A DNA stretch of 64,000 nucleotides, from the NCBI RefSeq assembly GCF_045679555.1, contig NC_092094.1:36472430-36536429 (forward strand), given 5' to 3'. A program made the position numbers and the translations under genes. Of the stretch, positions 37,101 through 50,836 are shown in pieces (the stretch's first letter is position 1; the number at the start of each line of letters is the position of its first letter). Under the pieces are notes generated by a model. That model was not told the DNA's origin, did not search any database, and worked only from the letters and a program-made list of their open reading frames with translations. Origin of the DNA: Salvelinus alpinus (Eukaryota; Chordata; Actinopteri; Salmoniformes; Salmonidae).

Positions 37101-40100
37101 TTAACTGGGAGAAGCCTTAAAAGAGAAGAACAGAGAACAGAGAATAATTTCCATGAAACACTTGTTAGGAGTGTCGGATGCTGAAGGCACACATGAAATA
37201 GAAACATTTCTTCTCAGTTGCTGACAGTCACCTCGCCATTTCTGACAGGCCCAGCTTCCCATCTCCGTTTAGATCAAACATCTTGAGCTACAGAGAGAGA
37301 GCGAGAGAGAGAGAGAGAAAGACAGGGAGGGAGGGAGAGATAGATAGAGACATTAAAGCGAGGGGCCTTCACCAGTTGTGACAACAACATGTATTATTTT
37401 TATTTAGAATGCTACTCTGTTGTCAATCCGTTGTACATAGAAGTTGCTACTCAACATTAAGACTAAACAATACAGATTGGTTTTCTCCCAAGAGTAATTC
37501 AGGTCAAGCTTTAGGCATTGAGGTTCAAACAGATGTTTGAACATCTGCTGTTGGAACACACAACCCGTAGGACATCATGAGTCCCACTCCCAACCACATG
37601 GCAGCCACCAGCATGATGGGACAAGGGATACGTAGCTCCCTTGTTCACATATAAAGTATATTATACAATACCTACAGACAATGACTACAGATGTAGGATT
37701 TTCATTTGATCACTCTTTTGTTGCTGACAATTTTCCTGCACCGCAGGAAATGCAGATGAGAATCGTGATTTACATAAAGTCACTGAAAACCTGCACTAAC
37801 ACATGGATATATATATACAGTTTTCAACTTTTCATTTGGCCTCATTTTGACCAGCTAATATCCTAACCACCAATCAAGCAACATTATGGACTAAATGTTC
37901 AAATCCTGTAACTGCAGGAAGGCCAGCATCCCGGAGTTGCCTCTTCACTGTTGACATTGAGACTGGTGTTTTGCAGGTACTATTTATTGAAGCTGCCAGT
38001 TGAGGACTAGTGAGCCATCTGTTTCTCAAACTAGACACTCTAATGTACTTGTCCTCTTGCTCAGTTGTGCACCGGGGCCTTCCACTCCTCTTTCTATTCT
38101 GGTTAGTGCCAGTTTGCTCTGTTCTGTGAAGGGAGTAGTACACAGCGTTGTACAAGATCTTCAGTTTCTTGGCAATTTCTCGCATGGAATAGCCTTAATT
38201 TCTCAGAACAAGAATAGACTGACGAGTTTCAGAAGAAAGTTTTTTGTTCTGGCCATTTTGAGCCTGTAATCGAGCCCACAAATGCTGATGCTCCAGATAC
38301 TCAACTAGTCTACAAAAGGCCAGTTTTATTGCTTCTTTAATCAGAACAACAGTTTTCAGCTGTGCTAACATAATTGCAAAAGGGTTTTCTAATGATCAAT
38401 TAGCCTTTTAAAATTATAAACTTGGATTAGCTAACACAACGTGCCATTGGAACACAGGAGTGATGGTTGCTGATAATAGGCCTCTGTACGCCTATGTAGA
38501 TATTACATAACAAATCAGCCGTTTCCAGCTACAATAGTCATTTACAACATTAACAACGTCTATACTGTATTTCTGATCAATTTTATGTTATTTAATGGAC
38601 AAAAAATTAGCTTTTCTTTCAAAAACAAGGACATTTCTAAGTGACCCCAAACCTTTGAACGGTAGTGTACATGCGAGGATGTGGTCCATGTGGATCAATA
38701 TACTCTAAAAGACCAGCCACAGAAGTGTAGTTATTCCCCTCACAGTTTTTTGGTGCAGGATGTGGTGGTGCTGGTTATTTCTCAGATAGGTCTGTGAGGA
38801 AGGCGTAGCCGAGGGAAGTCGTTTGGGGGTGGAGGTTCAGGGACTGGGGAGATGCAGATCATTTTTTTTGCCCGGGCTGAAGAAGTCTATATTGGTCCAG
38901 TAATACAGGACTAGTAATGGCCCAGTGCACTACTTTTGTGAAAAAAAATGGAACTACATTTATTTGAGTGTTTACCAGCATTTGTAACTTGAGTCTGATA
39001 ATTATCTGTACAAAACAGGTAATCTGATAATACTTGTGAAATATAAAAATACTTGCTTGATATGTTTTCCAGTTTCTTTGAATACTTTGCTAATGCAACT
39101 TATTTCTATGTGAAAACTGAAATGTTTTTTTCATTCCTTTTCAGTGAGTGCATATATTGTCATACTTTTTTGCACTAGTCCCCTGTGGGAATAGAACCCA
39201 CAACCGCAGCATTGCATCGCCATGCCCTACTAACTGAGCCACATCTTCACAACCCACTTGATGTCTCAATGTACTCAATTACTGTATTGTGGATTGTTTT
39301 TCTTCAGTCTACAGGTACAAACCTAGATCACCAGCCTATGTACAATACAGTAATGTACATTTACATTAAGTGGTTTGTAAGGATGGTAAATTAATACTGC
39401 ACAAAAAGTGGTTGTTTTCCATGTTATTTCATCAAGAAAAATATTTAATTTGATGTGAATGTTTTGTATCTTTGCCCATAACTTTGTACCTTTGATGTAA
39501 ATGTTTGAGGACAGGGTTTTATTATTTCTGGATTCCATTGGAATGACAATCGCAGAAAAAGGGACAGGGCAACAACTCTTATAATTCCAACTATTGAATC
39601 CTGCAAGATACTGTTCTTAATTATACAACTACCTTTTTTTGCCAAAGCAGAGATGCTGAAAAAGTTTTGTGCCTGTGCTACAGCCATCTATATTAGTCTG
39701 CTAATACTAGTTACGGCACAGCGCGCTACTTTTGTGAATAAAACAATTCATATATATACTTTTACATTTTTATTGTATTTCCTTTTTTCTGATTTTTCAG
39801 GGTGTGCAGCAACCCTTCTTCCCGCGGCTATGGATAAGGGTTTGGGAATGGTACAGGAAGTGATTCATTTAGACTGAAAAGACTCACTATTGTCTGTGTG
39901 TACTCGTGAAGCTTCTGGTCATCGTAGTGTCTGTTGGCTTTCTTCAGCAGGTCTGAGAGGAATCCCTGTGGAGTTGAGAAAGGTGAGTAAACTATAATCC
40001 CCTAATAGGTCAACGAAATCCTATGATCTTAGAGAGTCTGGCTCGTCTATACTTTAGCGCTGAGGCCCCAGTTATTGGTTTTCGTCAGTCATATAAGTAT

Positions 40101-43100
40101 TGGCTTACGCAGAGTTGGAAGTGTCACATACATTCTCAGATCCTTCATTGACAGAAAGGACCGTTCTATCTACCACTACCAGCCTGTGTTACATTAACAC
40201 CTGCAGTTCCCTGCAGATAAGACAGCAGAAAAGCTTTAGAAATGAATCAGTGTCAGACAACCGCATAATGGATGGTATTACAAGTCAGGATTTGTATAGT
40301 GTCCTTGTCTGACAGCCGTTGAGACGAGAGAAATTTGCATCGTCCCCATTTGCCTCACTGTATCAACACAACAACTATACCTGCAAGTTTTTGGGTGTTG
40401 GTTTCTAAACCTTAATTTACATTGTAAAGTATAATAATGCATCTCCTTGCCATCTTATATCGAATGACAAGAAGAGTTAGGAGACATTGGTTGGAGCTCT
40501 AGCATAGTTTTTACAAAATACATACTGTAAGCATGTCTTACATTGATGGTTAACAAGTGAGGAACCATACCTTCAGTTCATTAGCTTCAATGTACCCACT
40601 GCGATCTGTATCGTATCGTCGCCAAGCCTATATATGCAAACACATTAGAAAATTAAAAAATAGACATACAGCCAATCACTTGCTCCCACAGTAGTACCAA
40701 TCACTTTGTAAATGAGCCATCTCATTCCTCCACTCACACTCAAACACCCCCATAGCCAATGTCCTTTAACACCAAAGCAATCAAACTGGATTATATTAAT
40801 GGGATTGCATGTGGCATTCATGAATTACTCTCTGGAGGGACAGAGATCACTTTCAAAAGGAGAGGAACAGCACAAAAAAATCATATCCAATTTATGTGGC
40901 TGGTAATTGTTAGTTTTTTCTTCCCGTAATCACACTAGGGTTTTCATTATACTTTCCAGATTTCTAAATCCTATCTCCCACACATTGTGAGAGGGCAAGG
41001 AGAGAGAAATGCATTTTAATTAATGTTTTAATCTAGCAGCTGTCCCTGTTTCCAGAAAGGGCTCTTATCAAAGATAGATGCCCTCCCTCTCCAGGTCTGT
41101 TGAGAATTACAGCCGCACATCTATAATATATGATTCTGAAAATAGAAGTTTGTACTTCCTCATTCAATCCCTTTAAAAGTCTTCGCTACCACACCGGGTG
41201 ATTAAAAAGCCTCATTTTCTCTTTCTCATGTAATTCTTCCTGCCCTTGACATAATAGGAGTGCAGTGGGTGACTGGATGGTCCCTCCTGGTATCACTGAT
41301 AATCAAACTCTCTCCATTTGCACTGTATGAGAACTAATCTGACAGAGCTGTCAAGTGTCTCTGAAATGTAATCTCCTTTACCAGTGAGTGATTGTGGTTT
41401 TTCTCTTGGCAGAGGACACACATGACAGAGAAAAATAACCTGTGAGTAGGATAAATTTTTTTAGAGACTTTTCTCTCAAATGATGTATTACTTGCAGTGC
41501 AATTCCCTAATATGATTTGGGTATGATTTGGGATAGGCAATGATTCCAAAATGTAGATTGTTATGTGTTTTAATTGCTTTGTCTAATTGTTTTTTTTTTT
41601 AATTCTACCTTATTACAGTATCTCTGTATTTCCAATCCCACCAACACACATTATAAACAGCCTGTACGAGTCTTCACATTCTTACTCAAACTAAATGATC
41701 CCTCAAACCATCTATTTTCACCACTCACCGCCATGAACTCAGAACTGGATCCAACAAACTCTCTGAAGCAAAGCAAGAAGTTCTCCTCTGTGGGCAAAAT
41801 CTGAGCCAGCTGGAGAAGGAGAGAAAGAGAGAAATTAATTAGGGGGAAAAAGATAACCTTTGTTTCTCTGTGTTCGATTGTGTGAAAAATACTGTTTAAT
41901 AATAGAATCTTATCTCTTCGACGAAGATGACTCGAATGAAGCATAGATCATCGAGTCAATCAACAGTTTCAGAACACATCTACCATAACAGTGTCTGATT
42001 ATTTCTGCATTGATATGCAAACTGTCTGAGATCATTGGTAATAATTCTCACTAGCATAATCAAATCCTCATTGATCTGAAAAAGAAAAAATGTCAGCTCA
42101 CCTCTGACATCTCAATTCTCCCATCTGCGTTCTTGTCAAACTTCTGCATAAACTCCTTCATCTTCTCTCTGAAAGTGGAGTTTGATGGGTCCTATAACAC
42201 ATGCACAAATACACGCAAATATATGTTTGTCATGACACAAACATCAGTAAAGATCTGTTGTTAATTTTTTACGCAAACCGTCCTCTCGTGTTATAGGACT
42301 GTGGTCACACATATTGTTGTGACAGAGCTCGTTTTTTATGTTAGTGGTTGTTACACTGGGCAGACAGAGAGATTGTCTCTCTAAAACAGACAAGCGTCTT
42401 CTCCCCAGCTAAAGGGCTCATCATCTTCTAGTCACAGACTTTATGCAGCTACAGGGAGATGATATGTAACATGATTACTGATGCTCTCTGATTCCTGTGT
42501 TCTACACACACGAGATGTGGTGACACAAAGATTATTGCACTGACTCCTCCCAAGAAAGAGGATATCTTCCATCTGTGGGAGAACTCTCTGGAGAAATGTG
42601 TTGTTTTGATGTTGCTTAAATAATTAATTAGCTCTTGATTGGACAAATCAGTCGCATTTTAATTACTGCCAGTCCTAGATTGACTGGACAGCTTAGAGAC
42701 ATGAGTTCATATCTATAGGGCTTATTCCGGAACTCAATGAACCACCTACCAGAATAGGCCACAACCTTCATTAGTGAGAAAACGCCAACATATGACTGTT
42801 GGATTAAAGAACAAACAAAATACTACCTTTACTATTGTCAGTCAAATTTGGAAAGTTGGTGGTAGAATTACTTTGTACCTTTGCCTGTTAGCCTGTTAAA
42901 GGAAACTTACGTTACACCAATTACTATGTCCAATATGTGTTTGCATGAGGTTGTACTCCTTTGGTTTCACCTAATAAAACCCAAAACATATTTACTGTTG
43001 TATTTAATGACCAGAGCATGACACTTGTATTGAAAGTGGTCAGTCAATCCAGCATTACAGTATATCTGCTGTAGCATACATCATTATACCTCAATGGAAA

Positions 43101-46100
43101 TAATGTTACAAAATGGTATTGGATTCAGTACTGTGAAAAATTCCACATAGACCCATCAGAGACAGAATAGGGCTGTGACGTACACTACGTAATGTATGTG
43201 GGCAGTAGTTATGTAAACATAGATACTGTATAAACATTGCTATGACATGTTTGATTGAATTGAGCCCTTAGTCAAGGCCCAGGGATCATTCCCTTACCAC
43301 TCCGGCCCCTCTCCGTGCAATCTCCAACTCCCTGAAGAAGTTCTCCAGTTCCTTGCCCTCAATGTAGCCATTGCCTGCAGCAGAGGAAACAGGGATTTGA
43401 CAAATCAGCCCAAGACTATATATCATACAGGCAGTGACTGTGAAGCATCAAAGATCCCCATGTAATGCATAGTAGTACCACTGTGAATGTGTGACTCTTG
43501 AGAAGTGAGATTGTACAAATTTGACAGCAAATTAGGCCAATGCTTCCCTGTTTTACAGTAATACTCCAGAACTAAGTTTGTCTGGCTTGCTTGCTGGCTG
43601 ATTGGATGACTGGCTCAATGACTGACATAATAACTAACTAATTTGTTGTCCAGATGGTTAGCATGCTGCGAGGCTGGCTCTGGCTGACGTGATTTGTGAG
43701 ATAGCTTGCACTCAAACGTTGGAACCTGCTTAATTAAATCCCTTGAAGGGGTCTCCCAGTCTTGAAATGCACTGCTACTCTCTCTTTTTCTCTCTCTCCC
43801 TCTAATTGAGGCCTCCAAGGCCTTTTAAGTCCAGTTATTTGAAAAGACAATGGGGAAATTTCTGCCTGGCATGACAGTGTAAGAAATCGATGCAGGAATC
43901 CCAACTTCAAATAAATGTGCCTAGTTGCACCCTTGCCAGGATTATTTGGATGTCTATAAATAATGGTGAAGGAAACGCTAGATCTTTAATCTTAATGTTG
44001 CTAAATCGAGGGAGACTAGTGAGATGATTATTATAGTGGCTTTTGACAAATACCAACAATGCCTTTCCTATCAGCTTCACGATTGAAATGTCTTTCAATT
44101 GCCTATGTATTAATTTGCCTGTGGATCCTAGTGACATTTGCACAAACCTGAGTACCGGAAGTCTCTGGGGAAGCACTCAGTTTGATATTTACCAGACGAA
44201 CAAGTACATATCATTATGAGCAAAGCACATTTGCGTTTGATTACACAGATAACATAACTTGCTCTATATAGAGCGGATGTAATTTTAGCAAAATCATCAT
44301 GATGCAATTTTATTTTATTATCTCTTTATTGTATTAACATATAGGTTTGTATAATAGCTTTACATATGATTTAGTTTATCATTACATGTTAGTATGACCA
44401 ATATGATCCAGTGGTTTTATATGTTCGTTGTCTATGAACTTTGTATGAACTTTGTATATGTGTTAATAAATCAAAAACAAGCTGGAGGTGTGCATGTATA
44501 CTGCAGTGTATGCTGTGTATGATGATGTGACATATACACTAGCCCACAGTAGCCTATGTACTGCAGTCTCCAATTGTTTTTCAATTATCTACTCATTTAC
44601 TTTTTTTCTATTTCATTGGAGAATTGCAAATAACAAGTGTATGAACTGTTAAAACAAATACCAGCTGATTGATAACCTATTCCCCACAAGACAGGGAAAA
44701 GCTACAATACTAGAAAACATTATCAAGGGCCAACAACATGATCATGCAAAGTCTTTCAATGCATTATAACTGCATCATAAAGTATGCATTACTGAAATGT
44801 CAATATCAGACAGACATTAGTCAGGTATCTCTCTGTGTGTTCTCTATATCAAAATGTTAATCAACATCGTTGATTCGTCTAATCATTTCAGCACCATGGT
44901 CAGCGGCAAAATTGGTAGGCCAATCCCATGATCTGATGTTCTGGCCTAGCCTATTTGCACAAGAGCTGCAATTCACTGTGTACCATGTTCACATCCCTAT
45001 GTCATGTTTTCTTTGCAGAAAATGCTTAATCCATAGAGACAGCGCAGTATAGGCCCTAATGGGTGGACCAACAGCACCAATCTCTAATTGTGCTCAGAGA
45101 ACTAAACACCCAGAGGGAACTAGTACTGTAATCCGAGAGACTCTTCGCGCCTAGAGTATTATCATTCCGCTTCAACAAATGGCCGGGACGGAATGTGCAG
45201 TAACACTATCAATAGGGGAAAACAATTATGCCTAGAGGATGCCCAAGGACAATGCGCGTGGAGGGGCGTGGGCTCGTTCGCTCGAATTGAGCCGAGAACT
45301 CGTAATTTTATAGCATGTAATAGGCTACTGAAAGTAGATAGTTGTCTGTCTCCTCTGAGTTGGGGTTTCATATGTATAGTGAATTACATTCATATAATAC
45401 TGGAATTTGATTGACAAACCTCCTTACATTTTAGACGCACCTTTTTAAAGCAGGATTCCAACCATCAGGTATGATGCCTATGGAAACTCTTGAGTCTGTC
45501 CTGACATGATCAAGATGTGTTTATTTTGTTTAATCGTGCTTTATAAAACAATACAGTGGAATAATATTATTACAATATTTAAGAATTCAGTCAAGTTAGT
45601 AAAGCCTAATTTTTTGATAGGCCTATACAAAAATGACACTTATTGTGTGGTAAGGCTACATATACGTTTTCTATGGACGACAGTGTGCCACACGGCCATC
45701 CCTCCTTTAGCTCACCGTGCACTGAGGTATAACCTAGACTTCTGATGCCTTTTGATCGATAGACTGATCTACGTTGTAATACTGATGTATTAGTTGTATC
45801 TGAATGGGTTCTTCTAGTAACTGAATAAAAGTCATGCATCCATACAACCAACCTTTTTAAATTAAATATTAAAATGATCAATTAATACACAGGTAGCCTA
45901 TTCGAACCTTTCTAAAGATACATTATTTAGTGCACACAATTATTATATATTTTTTTTTCATTAGATCGAACAGAAACCTCAACAGTAACACCAGGAGTTA
46001 TCCAGTTGCTTTTCTAACTGCCAAGAAAGTAAATGCACTAGAATGCTTATCCAGCATTTTTTGTCAAACACTTATTGTGTTGTCCAATCAAAATTCTAAG

Positions 46101-46452
46101 CATCCAGCAGTTTATAGCCCACGCTTTTTCCATCATGGCCAAAAGTGAATTTCAGTTATGATAAAACGAAAAGTATTGAAGGTACGCCTATGATATGTTT
46201 AACTTGTAAACTAAAATCTGTGATAGAGTATATGTAACCTAGTCTATTCGACATGTTAGCTTACATTTGTGTCTGCATTTGAAACAATGCCTCGTTCAAA
46301 AAAGTGCTGCGTAAAATGCAAGGTAACATTTTGGATAACTTTGTGCTCCGGTACTAACCGTCCGTATCGAAATGGTTCCAGATGTCGATGAACTGGGTGG
46401 CGCTCAATTCCGCCAGATGAAGGTGAGGAGGCTGCTGTGGTTTGTTTGCCAT
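34105..46452 (-). CDS. calb2: Calretinin (calbindin 2), six EF-hand calcium buffer
   Basis: Eleven exons join in phase: 46452-46359, 43374-43298, 42191-42102, 41809-41729, 40627-40571, 39965-39888, 37287-37232, 37115-37076, 36885-36832, 34422-34351, 34221-34105, giving 271 aa, the same length as human calretinin. Canonical calcium loops are visible at 29-40 ([12 protein letters not shown]), 76-87, 120-131, 164-175 and 208-219; the sixth EF-hand is degenerate, as is usual. The N-terminus [21 protein letters not shown] and the end [11 protein letters not shown] identify calretinin rather than calbindin 1. The protein buffers cytosolic calcium in neurons. Introns 1 (about 3 kb), 6 (about 2.6 kb) and 9 (about 2.4 kb) are large; introns 6 and 9 hold repeats. 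An extra in-phase exon-like segment lies at 42911-42970. Which salmonid duplicate this is cannot be told. Confidence 0.97.
35735..36770. repeat. Dispersed salmonid repeat in a calb2 intron
   Basis: The region from 'ccacatttttagcctttg' through 'tgattggactgatcatgtc' and 'tcgacaatctactggcaaat' to 'tgccccaccaagatttacat' matches a roughly 1-kb interspersed repeat I recognise from salmonid genomes. It lies between exons 9 and 10. It has no long coding frame; the class is uncertain. Confidence 0.6.
37289..37350. repeat. GA-rich microsatellite
   Basis: Imperfect GAGA repeat grading into GGGA and GATA units, directly at the acceptor side of calb2 exon 7 (minus strand). It supplies the pyrimidine tract of that acceptor. 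Confidence 0.85.
37681..37918. mobile_element. MITE copy (GGATCTTAATTTG family), partial
   Basis: 'actacagatgtaggattttc' and 'tttcctgcaccgcaggaaa' with 'tttggcctcattttgaccag' match the family at 31564-31962. One end is decayed. It abuts the truncated end of the Tc1 copy that follows. Confidence 0.65.
37919..38667 (-). mobile_element. Tc1-like transposon, 5' part only
   Basis: The intact end is at 38667 (GGTAGTG before TA; 'accccaaacctttgaacgg' is the terminal repeat). On the minus strand from 38185 a transposase N-terminus reads [20 protein letters not shown], then [10 protein letters not shown] and [12 protein letters not shown], covering the two helix-turn-helix domains and the GRPR AT-hook-like motif. 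The DDE half is missing, replaced by a MITE. It is in calb2 intron 6. Confidence 0.85.
39179..39240 (-). repeat. tRNA-derived SINE head
   Basis: On the minus strand TGGCTCAGTTAGTAGGGC (box A) and GGGTTCTATTCCC (box B) are at tRNA spacing, as in the heads of salmonid HpaI/FokI-type SINEs. The body of the SINE is not clear. Not a functional tRNA: box B is altered and no acceptor arm is evident. Confidence 0.65.
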
Positions 46453-47437
46453 GTTCTCAACGACTTTTCCTCCTGTGCGCTAGAATATCCCCTGCGAACT
46501 TTTTATCTGTAGGACCACAATCCACACTGTAACCCCCCTGCGTGTTGCCAGAGCTTTTAAACCAAAGCAGAGACTGCAGTTCCCATGTAACCACGCAGGT
46601 GGCGCAGTGACACCGAGTTCAACGCCCTCACACCTCCATTCGTCTGCGTTCGCCTACTGATGCGAGGAATCGCGCAAGGCACAGGGACTCACTGTTCCAT
46701 GCGGAGAGGGACGTTCAATAGTCGGAATGCAGCCAAAGCACTTCAATGGACTGAACCGTCTGTTGCTGTTCAGGTTTGAGCTCTGCCATCAAGAACCAGA
46801 TTTCTAGGCTATGTGGCTTGAATTATGTAAATCACAATGAGATGCGCAGGAATTGTCTAGCTCCATGAGCAAAAAACTGCCGGTGTCATTTCCTTCCTTT
46901 ATTTTCACTGTCAATTTGCATTCATGTAGAAGATGGGGATGGATTGGCATTGGATAGAGTGTTAATCCTTACTGTGTTTAAGTGTGTTCAATGGACTACA
47001 TGGACACCTCTTAAATGTGTTTACAATCACAGTAAGAGACACTGGTCTCCAAGGAACTTCCCAAAGGCTTGGGTTAATTATCCTTTGGCGTTCAAGCATT
47101 GAGACTAGCTCAGTAAGGAGAACCAGAGCCCAGGGAGGAGTCGTGCCTGTGCCCTGGGACTGAGGACGCACAGCAGTAATTACTGTAGTCCTGCTGCTGC
47201 ACAGCCACTGCACTGCATGGAGCTGCTGCATGCACAACTCACTCAGCTTTAATTAATGCCAATTACTCAGGCTTCAGTGAAATGATTCAACCAACGCCAG
47301 ATTCATTAGAAATCCACACTCTAATCACATTTTACACAGCCCTAGAGGAATCTGTGATTAGGCTGCATTCTTTGAGGACCAGAACATCAAACCAACATTA
47401 CAATTATAAAAATGAATTTTCCATGCAACTTATAACA
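46453..47437. other. calb2 5' flank
   Basis: The first 200 bp are GC-richer than the surroundings and should hold the calb2 promoter. The rest shows no gene or repeat. Confidence 0.45.
46553..46560 (-). promoter_or_regulatory. Possible calb2 TATA-like element
   Basis: On the minus strand GGTTTAAAAGCTC lies about 100 bp upstream of the calb2 start codon, a reasonable distance for a TATA box with a short 5' untranslated region. No transcription start evidence is available. Confidence 0.35.
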
Positions 47438-47439
47438 TA

Positions 47440-48648
47440 CACTACATGACCAAAAGTATGTGGACACCGGGTCGTCGAACATCTCATTCCAAAATGATGG
47501 GCATTAATATGGAGTTGGTCCCATCTTTACTGCTATAACAGCCTCCACTCTTCTGGGAGGGCTTTCCACTAGATGTTGGAACATTGCTGCAGGGACTTGC
47601 TTCCATTCAGCCACAAGAGCATTAGTGAGGTTGGGCACTGAAGTTGGACAATTAGGCCTGGCTCGCAGTTGACTTTCCAATTCATTCCAAAGGTGTTAGA
47701 TGGGGTTGAGGTTAGGGCTCTGTGCAGGCCAGTCAAGTTTTTCCACACCGATCTCAATCAAACCATTTCTGTATGGAGCTCGCTTTGTGCACGGGGGCAT
47801 TGCCATCCTGAAACAGGAAAGGGCCTTCCCCAAAATGTTGCCACAAAGTTGGAAGCACAGAATCATCCAGAATGTCGTTGTATGCTGTAGCGTTAAGATT
47901 TCCCTTCACTGGAACTAAGATGCCTAGTCCGAACAAAGAAAAACAGCCCCACACCATTATTCATTCTCCACTAAACTTTACAGTTGGCACTATACATTGG
48001 GGCAGGTACTGTAGCGGTCTCCTGGCATCCGCCAAACTCACATTTATCCGTCGGGCTGCCAGATGGTGAAGCGTGATTCATCACTCCAGAGACCGTGTTT
48101 CCACTGCTCCAGAATCCAACAGCGGCAAGCTTTACACCACTCCAGCCGACGCTTGGCATTGCGCATGGTGATCTTAGGCTTTTGTGCAGCTGCTCGGCCA
48201 TGGAAACTCATTTCATGAAGCTCCCCGATTATCAATTTGTGTGCTGACGTTGCTTCCAGAGGCAGTTTGGAACTCGGTAGTTAGTGTTGCAAACGAGGAC
48301 AGACGATTTTTATGCACTATGCGCTTCGACACTCGGCGGTCACATTCTGTGAGCTTGAGTGGCCTACCACTTCACGGCTGAGCCGTTGTTGCTCCTAGAC
48401 GTTTCCACTTCACAATAACAGCACTTACAGTTGACCGGGGCAGCTCTGACGAACTGACTCGTTAAAAAGGGGGCATCCTATGATGGTGCCACGTTGAAAG
48501 TCACTGAGCTCTTCAGTAAGGCCATTCTATTGCCAGTGCATGTCTATGGAGATTGCATGGCTGTGTGCTCAATTTTATACACTTGTCAGCAACGGGTGTG
48601 GCTGAAACTCATTTGAAGGGGTGTCCACATACTTTTGTACATATAGTG
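47440..48648 (-). mobile_element. Full-length but disabled Tc1-like transposon
   Basis: Inverted ends CACTACATGACCAAAAGTAT and (reverse complement of the other end) CACTATATGTACAAAAGTAT lie between TA sites (47438-47439 and 48649-48650); about 25 of 28 end bases agree. The length, about 1.2 kb, is normal for Tc1. Minus-strand pieces of the transposase are recognisable: helix-turn-helix part near 48350-48450, WSDESRF (first catalytic Asp) near 48075, VWGCFSLFG near 47940 and [11 protein letters not shown] near 47800. These lie in different frames and contain stops, so no active enzyme can be made. Confidence 0.92.
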
Positions 48649-48650
48649 TA

Positions 48651-50587
48651 CTTGTTTTGTTTGGACATGTCAAGGGTAATGATATTTCTGGTTTAGCATT
48701 TCTCTATTGGTTTATACAATCTTCTTAGTCATGCTCAACTCTCCTTGGACATTCAGATGGAGTTTCAATGGTCAATAATGTAACAATGATGAATGCCTTA
48801 TCTGTAGGAAGCTCAGAAATTAGGGCACACCGTCTCAATATAATCCTCTGGCTAGAACTGAAAATTGTAAATTCGCTCAGTTATTGAGGAAATATGTCTT
48901 GTAAATCATTGTATCCACAACCTGGCAGTGTCACACTTCCCCTTGTCTCCTCATGACATACTGCAGGTTGGGACTACACTGGCTCTGAGACTGGCTCTGT
49001 GTTCTGACACTGACCAGTGCAACAGACATCTTTTGGATGTCATAAAGTGCTCAATAACTCATACAACTTTTTTTATGGAAAGTCAGCTAACATAATCTGA
49101 AATTAGCGGTCAGCTAATATGATCTGCAACAGACAGTCAGCCAATAAAATCTGAACAGTTGTCACCTGAATCTTGGCACAGTTCCATCCTCCTTCATATC
49201 CAATGCTGACAGGGCGGTTTGGGAACATTGAAAGCCTTTATTCAGCAGAGATGTCTCAGTCTATTTCCACCGCAGGTCTTTTCACCATGCAATCAATAGT
49301 CTCACTTCACATTTATTGGCAAGACAGGGACAGATAGATCAGCATTCTGAGATGGAAGTTGTCACCATGCAGAGTAGGAATACAGCGTTGACCTTAAAAC
49401 AATAGCAAAGGCTTTCTAGTCCTTCACCCCCTCCCTTTTCTCACTTATCACTCTTGCTTTGTCTATTCAAGGAAGGTGGTCGTTTGTCCCCTTCATGAAT
49501 ATAGATTGATTGGTGTACAAACAGGGAATAGCAATTGTTAATATACATATTAAAACCATCTCTGACTCATAATGTTGTATTCAGTTGTGGGTTTCCCACC
49601 TCCACTGCTCATGTATTTATTTTAATTCTTCCTTCCGCTCTACTAGTTTATGATTTTAATGAACAAATAAAGATAAACTTAAGCAAACTTTTAAAAGAGT
49701 GTGTGTTGTTCAACTGTGCACTGTTGTGTGCTGGTGGGAATCTCCCAAACTGCTTTCGGAAATGAATACTTTTAAATCCCTCTCTTATTATGGCACTCTC
49801 TCTTTACAGGCTTTCTCCCTCTGGTTGCTTAGAAGATTTGAGCCAAGTGAGTGGGGAAATAAAAAAAATGCTTTCCATCAACAGTGGGATTGTACTGCAC
49901 TGATTACACCAAAATGAAAAAGATAAAAAGAACAGGATGGAGGAGGGGAATGTGTGAGTAGTGTGTTGTTAAGAGATATCTGGGTAGAAGACAGGGAAAG
50001 CGTGCCTCTTGATCTAAAAATGAATATCGTTTTTTTTTCTGTGTGTGTTTGTGTAGAGTAGAAAAACCACACTCCAAACTAGTATCACATTCGTCAATCA
50101 TTACCTCGATTTGTTGTGAGTGATTTACAAGTTTAGTGGCTCATATGGGTTTAGTCTTAACTGAAATCAGTCATCCACATAGAGACTTTGTAAAGCAGAG
50201 TGCCCCTGAAACAGGAAATATGGGGCCTGTAACGCAAAGTGACATTCATTCGTAGTGAGCTAAAATGGAATTGGGATCTCTAGGATGATTTAGGAGTTGG
50301 TGTTTGAGCGATAGAGGGGACAAGCTGCAAAAATGGAAGGAAAATGAGCCTGGAACAGAGAAAGAGGGAAAAGACAGGAGGAAACACAAAAACAATCTCT
50401 GACATCAGACCAAAGATGGAAGTGTACAATGCATGATTACCACAAGTTATCTAGCTAACTCACTGAGATATCATGACATCGTGCAATGAACTATGAGATT
50501 GCCTCAATATGCAGACCTCACTGCACACACAGCTTTGCATTATTTACACGTCTGCAATACTGTATGGCTAACTGCAATACTGTGATG
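48651..50587. other. Unassigned intergenic DNA
   Basis: Nothing recognisable as a gene, RNA or mobile element. Confidence 0.5.
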
Positions 50588-50836
50588 TACAGGTGTTGGA
50601 TCTTAATTTGATCACCCTGTTGCAGGATAACTTTAACATTTGTAGTGTATCTGAGGTTTATAAAGGCTTCTGAAGTTAGTAATTTCCACTTTGAAATTTC
50701 AGACTTGATTTTCCTTGAAGAAAAAATGTATCAACACTTACAAAAATGTCCATCAATTATAATCCACATTCCTTGCTGCTGCAGGATTATTTTCCTGCCG
50801 TAGCAAACTGGCTCAAATTAAGATCCTACATCTGTA
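50588..50836. mobile_element. MITE, complete copy (GGATCTTAATTTG family)
   Basis: A 249-bp element with near-perfect 25-bp inverted ends: 'tacaggtgttggatcttaat' at left and 'attaagatcctacatctgta' at right. No coding content. Best copy of the three in the window. Confidence 0.82.

Noticed and set aside
39179-39240. Possible tRNA gene
   Set aside because: Box B is altered and no acceptor stem is evident; it matches the head of a salmonid SINE.
34105-46452. Calbindin 1 (calb1) or secretagogin as identity of the EF-hand gene
   Set aside because: The N-terminus, the 271-residue length and the C-terminal LEIVLCREP fit calretinin specifically.
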